DNA from: Rhipidocladum racemiflorum
Lineage: Eukaryota; Streptophyta; Magnoliopsida; Poales; Poaceae
Direction: 5' to 3'
Length of the DNA: 64,000 nucleotides
Assembly: GCA_036346355.1 (NCBI GenBank)
Contig: CM070576.1
Span: 15,421,558-15,485,557 of the forward strand
Part shown: one piece after another, positions 10,501 through 22,100 of the stretch
How positions within the stretch are numbered: the first letter of the stretch is position 1
How the letters are laid out: the number at the start of each line of letters is the position of its first letter
The notes under the pieces: generated by a model
Database searches by the model: none
Seen by the model: only the letters and a program-made list of their open reading frames with translations
Told to the model about the DNA's origin: nothing
Position numbers and translations under genes: made by a program

Positions 10501-12480
10501 GTGTGCAGAAACAGAAGGTGACTACGAGTTCTACGCTTGTGGTTTCGACGAAGGAGATCCAGAATTCTAGGTTGCGCACCCAGTCGATTGCTTGTTGGGC
10601 ATATGGATGGGTTCCCACGCTATTACTTATTTTGTTTCCGCTGCTACTTTAATAATTCGAGCCCTGTGGCTACTTAGTTGTAACCGTTGACCGTAAGGTC
10701 GGTGACTTTTATTTAGGTTTTATATGATTTGATTCTTGATATGGATGTATTATCATCACTGTTCCCACTGTGTGCACTAGCTTGATATGGGAATAGTGCG
10801 ATTATACCTGAGAGGTTCGGATTCGTAAATCCGGTCAGATAAATCTATACATTGTGCTCTTATCAATCGAGTCATCGGCATTGGTGACAACCCTTAGGCC
10901 GATGATAGCTAACTAACGTCAAGGGAGGCGGTGCAAGAACTTGTGTTGGTTGGTACTTTGCTTGACCACGTGCAAGCTTCTTGGCGACATATCCGATTAT
11001 CTGAGAACACCCAAAGAGTCAAGCGGTAGATCCAAAAGCCGTCAATTTGTTATTCCTACAATGGCACCAGCAAAACTAACCGCGATCTTGCCACAGGATC
11101 CTAGTGTGAGCGGGATGACACATTATCATGCTTACACCGATTGCTCCAAATTAGGCAATCAGTCGAACCTACCCCCCATCTGTTCCGTTCCACGCTCACT
11201 CAGGATCAGCCACCCAGCCGGTCGAGACCCACGTACGTCCATATTACATTGAGCCGATTCTTCCCCAGAATTCGGCCCCTCACAGGGTTGTTACCTATTC
11301 AGAACCATTTGTTCCGCTCCCCGGAGCCAATGCTGTGGCAGCAAAATATCGGCTACAATCAGCAACACGTTCCCATGTACTCCCCTCTACAACACCAGCC
11401 CGAGTTTGCACTCGGGGGGTAGCACCATGAAGTCACCCCCAACCGTATGGTACCACAGGCACATGTAGCGTCGGCTAGAGAAGTCGATTGGACTAAAGCT
11501 ATTAGTGTTGTACTAAGGGACCAATTTTGCATTCAACTAAAGTGGTGAACTATCATTTCTGAAAAATTTGTACCCAAACTATATCGATCGGATCCCATAT
11601 CCTAATGGCTATAGGGTCCTTGATTTTGCTAATTTTTCAGGGATGATTCCACAACACCCTTGGAGGATATCAGATGCTTTGTGGCCCAATGTGGTGAGGC
11701 CGCGCAGTCCGATGGGCTTAAGGTGAAGGTGTTCTCTTTGTCATTATCTAAGGCAGCTTTCACTTGGTTTACAACTTTCCCCTAAAATTCGGTCAATACT
11801 TAGGCCAATTTGGAAAGCCGATTCCATGAGCACTTTTTCTGCAGGAGTTTAGAATTGAGAATTTCATAATTAAATTCAATCCGATAGTATTTGGGGAGTC
11901 GGTTATAGATTATATCAAGAGATTTAGAGAGGTCAAAAATTGGTGTTTTAGCGTCACATTACCTGACAATCAGTTAGCTAATTTAGCTTTTCAGAGATTA
12001 ATTCCTACTTTGAAGGAGAAATTTGGTGTCTAGGAGTTTACTGGAATTTAAGCCACCTATTACACAGAGTATCAGCTCAAGAAAGCCGATTCTTTGAGTA
12101 TAAAGGCTTCAAAGATAGGCTTAAAAATAATAAAGACAAGGAGAAGCCTAAAGTCAATCTCATCGAGTATGAATCTGGCAGTTCATCCAACGAAGAGGAA
12201 GTGGAAGTAAACGTAGCCAAATGGGTCAAGGGAAATAAGAAATCCTAAATGCATTTCCTTGCTCAAGCCGATCAAAACTAAATCAAAAATCAAATATTCC
12301 TTCGATGTGACAATGTGCGATCGTATTTTTGATTTATTGTTAGAAGAGAAAATTATATGATTGCCGGAGGGTCACACGATACCATCGGCTGATGAGATTA
12401 AAAATTGAAGATATTTCAAATGGCATCATTCTTTCTTGCATAACACTAACTATTTCAATATTTTTCTCCAGTAGATCTGA
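7584..12480 (+). pseudogene. Tat-like gypsy gag pseudogene, split by a solo LTR
   Basis: The Gag polyprotein packages element RNA into cytoplasmic particles. The N-terminal piece (7584-7872) is an open frame of 97 codons with a helix-rich KQRKEIEYQKAEFEQMI segment. It is interrupted by the LTR at 7873-10841 and resumes after it. Between about 11570 and 12030 frames give FANFSG, KVKVFSLSLSKAAFTWFTTF and LESRFHEHFF, the core of the Retrotrans_gag domain. Around 12300-12450 come FDVTMCDRIFDLLLEEK and YFKWHHSF, the C-terminal gag region usual in this family. Several stops and frameshifts (for example near 11784, 12030 and 12240) show it is dead. No protease or pol follows, because the Tekay LTR on the other strand starts soon after. 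Confidence 0.75.
7873..10841 (+). mobile_element. Solo LTR of a Tekay/Del-like chromovirus, 2969 bp
   Basis: It begins TGTAACATTCC, has an AT-rich first part, a GC-rich middle with pseudo-coding frames, and the layout shared with the LTRs at 13-17 kb and 56-59 kb, including TACACACTCTGCAGAG near 10050. It ends CCGGTCAGATA. AATCT occurs immediately before (7868-7872) and immediately after (10842-10846), consistent with a 5-bp TSD. The host gag reading resumes on the far side, so this is an insertion without internal region. The terminal CA appears mutated to TA. Confidence 0.75.
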
Positions 12481-12759
12481 TTAGCTAAGCGAGGACAATT
12501 GTTTGAAGTTTGCCGAGGAGCCGACTATGTAACTTGATGCCAATTCTTTTCCAATAAACATGGTGTGGGGGCTCTGATCCTGGATTAGCGATATGGGTCC
12601 TTATTGTTGCATTGGAATGGTAATTAATGCAACCCGAAAGAAACCCGATCACTTATCCGAAAATTGTACTCGGACTGAGGCTAATCAATCGACGCATCAT
12701 GTGTCACACATGATCAAGTGCCGACTGGTTGAAACCAATCCGAGCTTTCTGCATATGTG
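12481..12759. other. Junction between gag relic and Tekay LTR, nothing identified
   Basis: The stretch probably belongs to the Tat-like element 3' of its gag, judging by short CCGAC-rich words shared with the upstream part. A 69-codon open frame at 12593-12802 crosses into the next LTR and has no recognisable content. Confidence 0.3.
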
Positions 12760-13858
12760 TCTAGTGCTAGTTCCCTGTATCAATAGCCTAGCACCCACAT
12801 AGTTCACATCGAGATGCATCATTTCACATACCTAGTAGTAATGAACATAAGGTAACAAGATCAATTACATCCACTTTATAATACAAGTTTGCAGCTGAAT
12901 ACAACAAAATAGGTAACGAAAATGGCACCAATGGCAGCGGTGTGCCTTCCCATACCCATAGCCAACCAACTATGGATTAAGACCTAGTTAACTGTCCAAA
13001 AAGACATCGGGACCCTGCGCGCAGAGCACGTCGTCGGGGACATCTTCATCGCCTTCTGTATCGTCTTCTATGCATGTTTATCAATTTATAGCAAACGATG
13101 AGTACACGTATATACTCGAAAGACACTAGTGTATGCAAGTTTAATAAGATGCAGGATATATCAAAGAAATAGGTTTCTATCTAGTTTCAATTTTTGCACG
13201 AAGCGGAATTTATTTGCAATAGAATAATAAATTCGCAACAATTCAGAATTTACAAAAGCAATTGTAACAAAAGTAACAACACTGTATGCATCATATATTC
13301 ATCAAGTCCATAATCCACCCGATAATCCATATTCCAACTAATAGGAACATCGCTTCCGTCCATTATAACAATTCCACAATTCATTTACCGATGATCCAAT
13401 TCATCAATCCATTTCCTATACCAAATTCCTTTTCAATCCACAAATTCATTTCCAGACTAATCCACCATACCAATTCCATACTGCCCAAATCATTAATTTC
13501 ATATTACCAAATCATTAATTCCCAAAACACCAACCTGTTTTTTCTGAAAGCATTTCTAAAAGCCTAAAATAAGTCTATACTTGACAATATTTTCCAAGCT
13601 ACTCTTTATTGTGAGCACGGCTAATTGATTAGATTTATTCTCTGTAGAGATTATACACTTTACCCACATGACACGTCCAAGCACTCATGTGAGCCATGCA
13701 CGCAGTATTCAACATACTCATTTTGCTTGTCCGCGACGAAGCCTTTCCATTTGCTAGAGTTTAACCTTGCACGAGCTCTGGTGATTTGCGTCCCTTGCTA
13801 TGGGTGGAAGTACAGCTCGCACACGCAGTACTCATGATGGTTTACGCCCCGTCGCACT

Positions 13859-14696
13859 TGATGAGTACACATACCATGGGTACCCCCATCAGCCCGGAAC
13901 CGCGGACGGGCTGACCTCATAAGCCCTGGTTACGCGAGGGCCCGTGAGGCCGCAAAGATTGGGCAGGGCCCTGTCTAGAACCAGCCCCCGGCGGCCGGCA
14001 GACTCCGACCTCTTAGGTCAGAGTGCGCGGTCGGTCGGCTCCACCATCGCTCAAGGGGTCGAGACCCACGCTGGTGTTAGGCCAACTGCCCCGCGTGCGC
14101 GACGTCCCCTGACTTCCGTGCAGGTGGCGGTCCCTTCGAGGTTGTCGGAAGAGCGTGCGAGAAGTCAAGCCCGATCCATCATCTGACACGCCCACGAGGA
14201 GAGCGCCTCCTCGAGGCCAAGGCGAGTCAAATATCATTAATCTTGTTGGGTGGCGTTAAATGCAGAGCAACGCGTCACCACCTGTCGGCCAAGACCCCCG
14301 TGCGAGACTACCAACCTGCGGCGGTTAGCGAGCCGGTCGGACGGCAAGGGTAAGACCAGACTCCAAAGCGTCTGATAACCCTTCTTTTTCTCTCCAAACT
14401 CCTATGTAACTTGCCACCTCCGAGTATATAAGGAGAAGCAGGGCGCCGGGGAGAAGAGGGCGATAGAATAAAAACCGAATAGGCACAAAGGAGTTCAATC
14501 GATCGAACCCCTGCCTCGTTTGTAACCCCGTGTTCGCCTCGCAAAGCAATACACCCCAATAGCACGAACTTGAGTAGGGGCATTCGGCCCGAACCAGTAT
14601 AAACCTTTGGCTTCTTGAGTCAACCATTCGGGAGAGGGAGCGCGACCCCACTAACAAAAATTAGTATTGCCCGGTGCACGAAACAACCGGCCGACA
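13859..14696 (+). mobile_element. Tat-like solo LTR nested in the Tekay LTR
   Basis: The segment starts TGATGAGTACACATACCATG and ends GCACGAAACAACCGGCCGACA. It carries GAGTATATAAGGAGAAGCAG near 14424, typical of plus-strand grass gypsy LTRs. It is GC-richer than its surroundings and has no internal region. The target duplication is unclear (GCACT before; ACACT straddles the right edge). Similar 50-bp sequences, GTGGAAGTACAG...CAGTACTCATGATGGTTT and ATGGAAATACAT...TAGTACTCACAATGGTTT, flank it. Confidence 0.6.
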
Positions 14697-15789
14697 CTCT
14701 TCCTAACCGGATGGAAATACATCCCGTACACATATAGTACTCACAATGGTTTATTCCCTATTAAGCTCTTCCAAATATGGAACACACAATTTCAACGAGG
14801 GTTAACACCCCAATGACGCCCTTTATCCCATAGCAAGGTATACACCATTGTATTAGAATACTCTCACCTCGACGCCTCGATGAGGGAGTTCCTAGAACAA
14901 CACCGTTTCCTTCGGAGTGTCCATACTACTTCAGCCTACCAGAATGCAAGGCTAAACCACAACTCCTGTAATGAGTAAAGGCTATCGCATACTAGCACAT
15001 GTAGTTGCACGTTTTGACTCAGTTAATAACATCAAGTTCGGTCCTTAGGGTGACTCAGGCGAGACCTCCACTCGTCCACCCGGTCTAAATCATACTTTTC
15101 CTTTTTGTTTTCCATTTTTACCAAAATAACCATTTTTCAACCAAAACCACCACTTTAAATCAAGTTTGTAACCGAAATTGAGATTTTGATCAAGTTGTAC
15201 CACCAATCTGTCTATTCCATTCCTACTGCATGACTACGCATATGCAAATACTATTCATGTATACCATTCGACATTTATTGCAATGTCTAATCCTATCCTA
15301 GAGTTTAGCAAAGTTCTCATATTCAAAGTGATCAAGAAAATCCACCAATCTTAGATATATCTACCAATTACCCACAATGTAGCAAATTTACTGAAATTAC
15401 GCACATGGATAATAATTTTGATAATGCAAAATAGACTTTTCAATTATGGGATCAACATGATCAAAGGGGGTGCTTGCCTGTTTGCTCTTTGTGTATCGTG
15501 TTCTCGGGATGTAGTTGGGATCTTGGTCGGCGGGGTCCGATGCGGCAACGTCTACACGATCGAACGACAAAACGAATAAGAACGAATTGAAACAGGCAAA
15601 AGAAATCAAAACAAAAGTGAAGCTAAATTCGCTTGAAGAACCAATTGAACTAGCGAAAAGCCGATAACACGACTTCTAGGGACTAGGTCTACACATCTAA
15701 GCGTCTAACCAATCTAATTTGAGAAGCTACAATTAAATTTGGACTAAAAAGAAATAAAACCTACAAGAAACCCGACATTATCGACGCAC

Positions 15790-17245
15790 AAAGTGCGGTA
15801 CTACCACTAGGTCCGGTAGTACCGACTCAAAAGTTGCAGTACTACTGACCTCCGGCAGTACCAACGCCTAGGGTGTGGTAGTGCTGACGGCCGATGACCA
15901 AATGGGGTGCTCTCTAGAAAATAGCTACCGAAGGGTTAGGTGCGGACAACTGACCTTTAACTCCGGTAGTGCCAAAATTTCGGGGACAGGAGGGGTGCAC
16001 CACTGGCAAATAGCTACCGATGTTCTAACCTTGGTAGTACTGCTCAGGTAGTAGTATCGGGGTTTCAACGGCGGTAGCTGGCCTTCTAGAAAACTAGGGT
16101 TTTAGAAATTGGGATTTTGCGCAAATGAGTTCGAATCTTTGAGATAATCACATGGTTAGGATTCTAGTGATGCTAGGAACACATTCACGTTAGTCTCGCC
16201 AAGTTTCGAACTCGCTTAACCTAATTCGCAATTAATCGCACCTATGAACTTCGAAAACTACACAAAATTGATTCTCGCTGCGAATTGGGTTTTTTAAACA
16301 ATTCTTTTTCGCAAGAATGGAACCTCTATGTGATTTTTGGAACCTCGGAATGTGAAGTTGTTGGATGGTAAGGGCCTTCTCAACCCCAAAAGCTAGCTTA
16401 AGAGGTGAGGGACTCCCCCACTAATAAGTTAGGTCCTTTGCCCTTCCACAACCAATGTGGGACTATTCTAACAGAAGTTACTCCAAAAAGCTCAAAAATG
16501 TACTTTTTTTGCAAATCAAATCAAACAGAAAGATTGACAATAAACTTATTATTTCATTTACACACTAGGGTTCCATGAGTCTTAACTCAAATCTAGGAAT
16601 CCTCCTAACTTCAATTGAACACTTCTAATGCAAGATTTACATAAGGAGCTAGAAGGAAAGAATTTACAACTTGGAGATTCGAGATAAAAAACCCAATGGA
16701 TCAACTGGGAAGTCAATACCACGGGCTAGAGGGTTGCTAGGGTTGCGATGACACGATCCACATCTTGAGCTAGCTTCTTTGCTTTCTCCTTGGTTGCAGC
16801 TCGGCCGAAGAACTCCGAAGAACGATCTCCAATCGATTTCTTTGCAAAGAAGAAGGAAGAGGTTGAGAGGAAGCTCAAGGAGGCTACCAAACTTCACCTT
16901 GAGATCAAAGAGCTCAGGAAAATGGCTTCAAAATAGCTCTTCACTGGAGAGGAAGAAGAAGATAAGAGAGGAGGAACTCGGCGCCGGTTGGGAGAGAAGA
17001 GGGAGTGAGAGAGAGAGAGAGAGCTAGGGAGTGGATAAGGGAATGAAGGAGAGAGAGGAGGCTGGGTAGGAGACTTAAGGAGCCAAGGGAAGCCTCTAGA
17101 GTCGAGACATAATGGCGATGTAAGCACAATCGATGGTATGGGCGCCGCTGCTCGCGCTGACCGCTCAGCTAGCAGTACCGGCCTCGAGCCAGCGGTACTA
17201 CCACTGCCTGACAGTACTACCCTCTAGCCGGCGGTAGCTCCAGCT
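15790..17245. repeat. Cluster of GGTAGTACC / GGTACTACC words in the Tekay LTR
   Basis: The word GGTAGTACC, its complement GGTACTACC and close variants (GCAGTACTACTG, GGCAGTACC, GGTAGTGCC, GACAGTACTACCC, GGCGGTAGCT) recur about a dozen times in two groups, 15790-16080 and 17165-17240. The groups flank the pseudo-coding and CT-rich part of the LTR. No known function. Confidence 0.6.
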
Positions 17246-17527
17246 CCACTGCGAAACTTCGATTTTCTCCATGAAATCACTTCGTAGTTTGAGATCTTGC
17301 TCAAAGGGTTTTAGGGCAATGTTTTGGGACTCCAAAGGAAGGCTATAGGGTTTAAGTTGCTAAGGGTTTTGAACGCTTTGACCAAATTTGGAACTTAGGG
17401 TTTCGGGCTAAAATCGATCGAAACAGTTCGAACGATTAAACCCTTACAGTAACAACTCCAAATTAAAAACCAAATAAGAAACTAAACATGATTAGATACT
17501 TAATTAGCTAATTACACTTTCAGGGCA

Positions 17528-17550
17528 TTAAAATCCAACCCCCGTTTTTA
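17528..17550 (-). promoter_or_regulatory. Polypurine tract of the minus-strand Tekay element
   Basis: The minus strand reads AAAAACGGGGGTTGGATTTTAA directly before the LTR, preceded by TCTCGAGGACGAGATTATA, the conserved pre-LTR context of Del/Tekay elements. It is the expected plus-strand DNA synthesis primer. Confidence 0.75.
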
Positions 17551-19985
17551 TAATCTCGTCCTCGAGATTAGCTAGACTCGGAGAAGAAGAACGGAATCTC
17601 TAACCTGAGGTGATCTTCTCGATTCCCAGGTGGTTTCCTCTTAAGTGGGATTGCTCCACTAAATCTTGAGCATCTTGATGACGTGGTTGCGGATATGACA
17701 CTCAGCTTTGTCAAGAATGCAAACCAGGTGTTCGCGATAAGTCAAGTCCGGTTGAAGATCAATCGTGTGCAGGGAAGTGGGTTCAGCTGGAACTCGAAGA
17801 CACTTACTTCTTCAACTGCGACATGTGGAATACATCGTGTACCTCTAAAAGTTGAGGTGGAAGTTCCAACTGATAAGCCACTTCATCTCTTCTCGCGAGG
17901 ACTCAGTACGGATCGATGCATCATAGTGCCAACTTTCCACAAACTTGGAATCATTGAGTGCCACGCAACAGTGAGATATTGAGATAGACGAATTCATCTA
18001 CTTCAGAACTCAGCTCATGGCGACGATTAACGGCATAGCTCTTTTGCTTGAATTGAGCTTCCTTTAACCGATCCTGAATCAAATTGACATGTTCATCTGC
18101 TTCCTAAATCATGGAAGGTCCAAAGATCTTCCTTTCACCTACTTCAGATCAAAATAAAGGTGTTCGACACTTCCTCCCATAAAGCGCTTCGAACGGGGAC
18201 ATCTGGAGTCTTGCTTGGAAGCTGTTGTTGTAGGAAAACTCGGTAAAAGCCAAACAATTCTCCCACTTCGTACTGTAAGACAGCATGCAATCTTTTAGCA
18301 TGTCCTCCAAAACCTATTCGTTCTCTCAGTTTGCCCATCGGTCTTGGGATGATAAGGTGTCTTGAAGAAACGACTTGGATCTGAAGCTCGTGTAATTTCT
18401 CCCAAAGCGAGAAGTAAACTAAGGATCGTGGTTAGGCACAATGACCTTAGGGGCTCCATCTGAGATGAACAACATGGTTCAAATAAAGTTACGCAAGATT
18501 GGCTCCATTATAAGTGATATGTACTAGAATGAAATGAACCACTTTCGTCAACAGGTCAACAATCACCCAAATAGAGTAATGGCCATTTGATGTATTTGGC
18601 AAACCAGTGATGAAGTCCATACTAACTTCGTCCCACTTTTACTTAGGGATTTTCAAGGGTTGGAGCATTCCTATGGGTCACTGGTGCTCCGCTTTCACAT
18701 ACTAGCATAGATCGCAAAAGGCAACGTATGCTACGATATACCTTTTTATACCAGGTCACCAAAATCTCTCTTAGAGGTCCTAGTACATCTCGATACTCCC
18801 AGGGTGGATTGAAAGAGGAGTTTCATGGGCTTCTTTCAAGATCATTTCTTTGATTTCTTGGTCATCTGGAACATACACTTGTTGTCCATGCATGATCAGT
18901 CCATAAGATATTTCAGAAAACCCCAAGGGCGCGTTTTCCTTCAGCTTGCGCTTGATCTCAGCCTCTCCTTCATCTTTGAAATTTGAGCGGCCTTGATCTG
19001 AGACTCCAAAGTGGATTGTAGGGCTAAAGTTGCAACAAACCCATTTCAACCACTTCTAAATTGAGTATCACGAATTAAATCAAGCGGATGTGGTTGATTG
19101 ACAAGAGTCAAGGCATTAATAGTGTGTAGCTTACGACTAAGTGCAGCTACCACCACATTTGCCATACCAGATGATAATGAATACCCAAATTATAATCCTT
19201 GATTAAGTCCGACCATCTTCACTATCTCAAGTTCAGATATGGTTGGGTGAAGAAGTACTTCAAGCTCTTGTGGTCGGTATATATCTCACATCGGTGAGAT
19301 AATGCCTTCACAATTTGAGAGCGTGAATGGCGGTTGCCAATTCAAGTCATGAGTTGGATAATTGGCTTCGTGAGGCTTCATTTAGCATGAAGCATACACC
19401 ACAATATTACTCTCTTGCATCCATACACACTCAAGACTTTGATGAAATATGACACAATACACGTCAATGTTCTTGTGCATATCAGGCATATCGAGTATTG
19501 AAGTAGTTGTGAGTCTTCGCTTCAACTCCTGAAAACTCGCCTCACATGCTGATGACCACTCAAACTTGTTTTCCCTCTTGAATAATTCAGTCATCAGCTT
19601 AGCAATCATGGAGAAGTTCTCGATAAATTGATGATATTAATTGGCAAGTTCGAGGAGACTCGAGATCCCAAACGATTCGAGGCTGTTCCCAGCGAAACCT
19701 GGATTGCACCTTGCATGGATCGACAGTAACACCTCCTTTGGAGAGAACATGGCATCATGGCCAAGGAACTCAACTTCCTTGGGCCAGACATGTGCTAAAC
19801 TTTGCATACAGCTGATGCTTGTAAAGCTTGTTAAGCACCATGCATAAGTGAAGCTCATGCTTCTGTTCATTCCTGGAGTAGGTGAGAATATCATCAATGA
19901 ACACCACCACAACCTTGACCAAGTATTCCATGAACACTTTATTTATGATATTCATGAATGTGGCGGGTGCAATTGTGAAGCATCT
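17551..19985 (-). pseudogene. Tekay/Del chromovirus pol pseudogene (RT, RNase H, integrase, chromodomain)
   Basis: From right to left on the minus strand: reverse transcriptase with APATFMN, VVVFIDDILTYS and EQKHELHL (19985-19770); an RT-to-RNase H linker with VEFLGHD near 19780; RNase H traces with IDVYC, CVWMQESNIVVYAS and TDHKS-like sequence (19560-19150); the integrase zinc-binding region with LIMHGQQVYVPDDQEIKEMI and LKEAHETPLSIHPGS (18900-18790); the integrase core with SMDFITGLPNT, SIWVIVDLLTK and FSYNNSFQA, ending MSPFEALYGRKCRTP (18640-18140); and a C-terminal chromodomain with DLTYREH, ILDKAE, HVIKMLK and REDHLRLE (17760-17570). The chromodomain places it among chromoviruses, which tether integration to chromatin marks. 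Numerous stops and frameshifts make it inactive. The 5' half of pol, gag and the 5' LTR are missing, cut off near 19985. Confidence 0.88.
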
Positions 19986-21033
19986 AGGCACTATGTTGGT
20001 TTTGGTAATTAATGACAACATGTTTAAATTGACTAACATGTTTTTTTGAGTCTTGTAAGAATAGGTTGATCCTGTCTAAGGCTTCGATCAAAGGAAGCAA
20101 TTGAGATGAGAAAAGGAGACTCAAGGTTCAAGTCATGGTACCAGGTTTATTAAGATCAACAACCCTCACCTCAAGTCTCGTAGTTGGTTCAATGGAATCC
20201 CTATCCCAACTAGGCGCTTGACCTCCGATATAATTATATAGCGAGAGGAGATTTAGCAAGTGTGGGTACAAAAGTACTTAGCAAGCATTAATAGCAAAAT
20301 GTATAATATGAGTTTCCAACACTCACCACATATCCAACTCTCTCTCAAATCTATTTTCGGAAAATAGGTTTTATTAGGAAAAGCGTGAATTTCAAATTTT
20401 AATTCTTGAAATTGCTATAAGAACTTCGTATATGAGGTAGACTTAGCTTTCGTAGCCTCCCATCCAGGAGACAGGCATGAATTCATGATTTGACCCTGCG
20501 CAGATTTGTACCACTTTACCAATAGTGACCCCCATATGAAATGTTCCAGAATGTTTATCGCTAGTACAGTATTAGATCTCCAACCCTGTTACTCGAGTGG
20601 GGGACGCCTACCCCAGGTTACCCCACCAGACTTGTAGCTAACAGTTGTATCTGGCTACCACAACAACACTACTGATACTCAACCCAAGGCTTTATGCATA
20701 TATAGCCTAAAATAACCAACCACAGCTAATTTTTTGTGTCCCTCACTGTGCCTTCCGGCATTCCCAGCTTCACACGTGTATTTATCTAATCTTACCCAAT
20801 GTGGAGATCATAATACCTTCTTAGGACTATATACGTCGGAAGGAACGATACTAGGCAATTCATGGAACATCAATCAATTGAGAATATTTCACATGACCAA
20901 TAAAGATTGCGCATCACAGCCATAATTCAGGTAAGTAGGATTTCATTAGATTTTACTAACAAAAGTTTATCCTATTACATTTTGAGGTAGGTACCCTAAT
21001 ACTATTTGCTTTTGGAGTCATCTCGTCATCTCT
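19986..21033. other. Unresolved repeat sequence
   Basis: The sequence switches abruptly from RT to GTTGGTTTTGGTAATTAATG and ACAACATG, a phrase common in grass LTR-element flanks, so another element probably cut off the Tekay pol. No ends, domains or duplications are visible up to 21033. Confidence 0.3.
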
Positions 21034-21447
21034 TCAGTGCCCCCGGGTAATGGAAGAGTAGGGTCCCCAGAATAGGCCTTCGTGAGGTGCTAGTAGAGTC
21101 CAAACTGCCAGTAGGCATCGGGTCGATGAAGCTGTCTTGAGCTTCACCTTCTTCTCCCTGTGCGCCAGCAACGATAGCTTTATTTTCTTCTCCTCGTGCA
21201 CCGGCAACGGCATCTGCACCCCCCCGAGAGACAATAGTGCTGGGGCGGTGAAGGCTGTTTTGAGCTTCACCTCCTTCTCCAGCGGCGACGGCGTCGACTT
21301 CCTCTCAACAGTCTCACAGCCGGCGTCGACTTTCAACATGCTGGTGACTTCTTCCTCCTCCTCTGACCACACCTCCCTCTCGATGGCTTCCTAGTCTATC
21401 TCGTCCTCCTCATCAGAGGAGATGATGATCTGGCCTGGAGAGACCAT
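21034..21447 (-). pseudogene. Short acidic ORF with one in-frame stop
   Basis: The minus-strand frame starts MVSPGQIIISSDEEDEID at 21447, meets a TAG near 21392, and continues EAIEREVWSEEEEEVTSM to a stop at 21034. The second half contains a repeated basic phrase (EKEVKLKTAF, EEKKIKLSLL, REKKVKLKTAS). A TATA-like GCTATAAATAG lies about 155 bases upstream. I recognise no family; it sits in the 3' region of the Tat-like element, antisense to it. Confidence 0.45.
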
Positions 21448-21602
21448 GGCCAGTGCGTAGGAGGAGGGAATCCCCAAGGATTTCTATAGACGGAGATGAT
21501 GGTAGAATGAAGGCCATGAGTGAGTCGGAAAGATTGGCGTTCATCAGTGGAAAGAAAGAGGATGAAAACAAGTTGTGCTTGCAATGTGGTTCTGATTCCC
21601 GT

Positions 21603-21613
21603 CTATTTATAGC
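21603..21613 (-). promoter_or_regulatory. TATA box-like site upstream of the acidic ORF
   Basis: The minus strand reads GCTATAAATAG, 150-160 bases before the ATG at 21447. The spacing is compatible with a promoter and a leader of about 125 bases. It could instead be an LTR promoter. Confidence 0.4.
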
Positions 21614-21754
21614 TCTGGGAATGGATCATATCGCGCCTCTCTAGATTCCCGAGACATCCATTGCAGCACCACGCAAAGCGCAAAAATCGAAATGACACCA
21701 ATTTATAACGATTGACCGGATGCAACATTGCATGAAAACTGAAGAGGCTACAAC

Positions 21755-22100
21755 TTTCGATGCTTATGCTCAACTCTCCACTCGATGAGTGCATCAAGTC
21801 GAGAGTCGGGGGCTACATCGGGTATTTTCAATGCATATGCTCAACTCTCCACTCGATGCAATCATCGAGTAGAGAATCGGGGGCTACCTCGAAATATTTG
21901 TTTTTACTTAGCTCCACCCTCGGGTTGATACGTATATCGAATATGGGGTCAGAAGTTTCAACAGGGATCTTTGATGCTGAGGCTTCACTTTTGGATCGAT
22001 ACTGACTATTGAGAAAAGAGCGGGGCTAAAACACGGTTTATGGCTACTCCCCACTTGATGACTTCATCAAGTAAGGAGTCGAGGGCTACAGGTAACTCGG
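21755..22100 (+). repeat. Degenerate tandem repeats with hairpin potential
   Basis: Units contain CTCAACTCTCCACTCGATG, then CATCGAGT-type words, then GAGAGTCGGGGGCTAC. Copies begin near 21768 and 21838, and a diverged one near 22047 (CTCCCCACTTGATGACTTCA). CACTCGATG and its near-complement CATCAAGTC within a unit could pair. Such repeats are common near the 3' end of Tat-like elements. Confidence 0.65.

Larger units (their letters stand above)
12760..17527 (-). mobile_element. 3' LTR of a Tekay/Del chromovirus (minus strand), with nested insertion
   Basis: The right edge is set by TGCCCTGAAAG (minus strand) abutting a polypurine tract at 17528. Reading leftward, the LTR has the family layout: ORF-like leader region, GC-rich middle, a segment matching TACACTTTACCCACATGACA near 13650, and a terminal part with GAAGATGTCCCCGACGACG near 13035. 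The left edge is approximate. Subtracting the nested LTR at 13859-14696 leaves about 3.9 kb, close to the 3.8-kb LTR at 55822. Confidence 0.65.

Noticed and set aside
21755..22100. CRISPR-like array
   Set aside because: Repeats are diverged, unequal in length and without spacers; this is a plant retroelement region.
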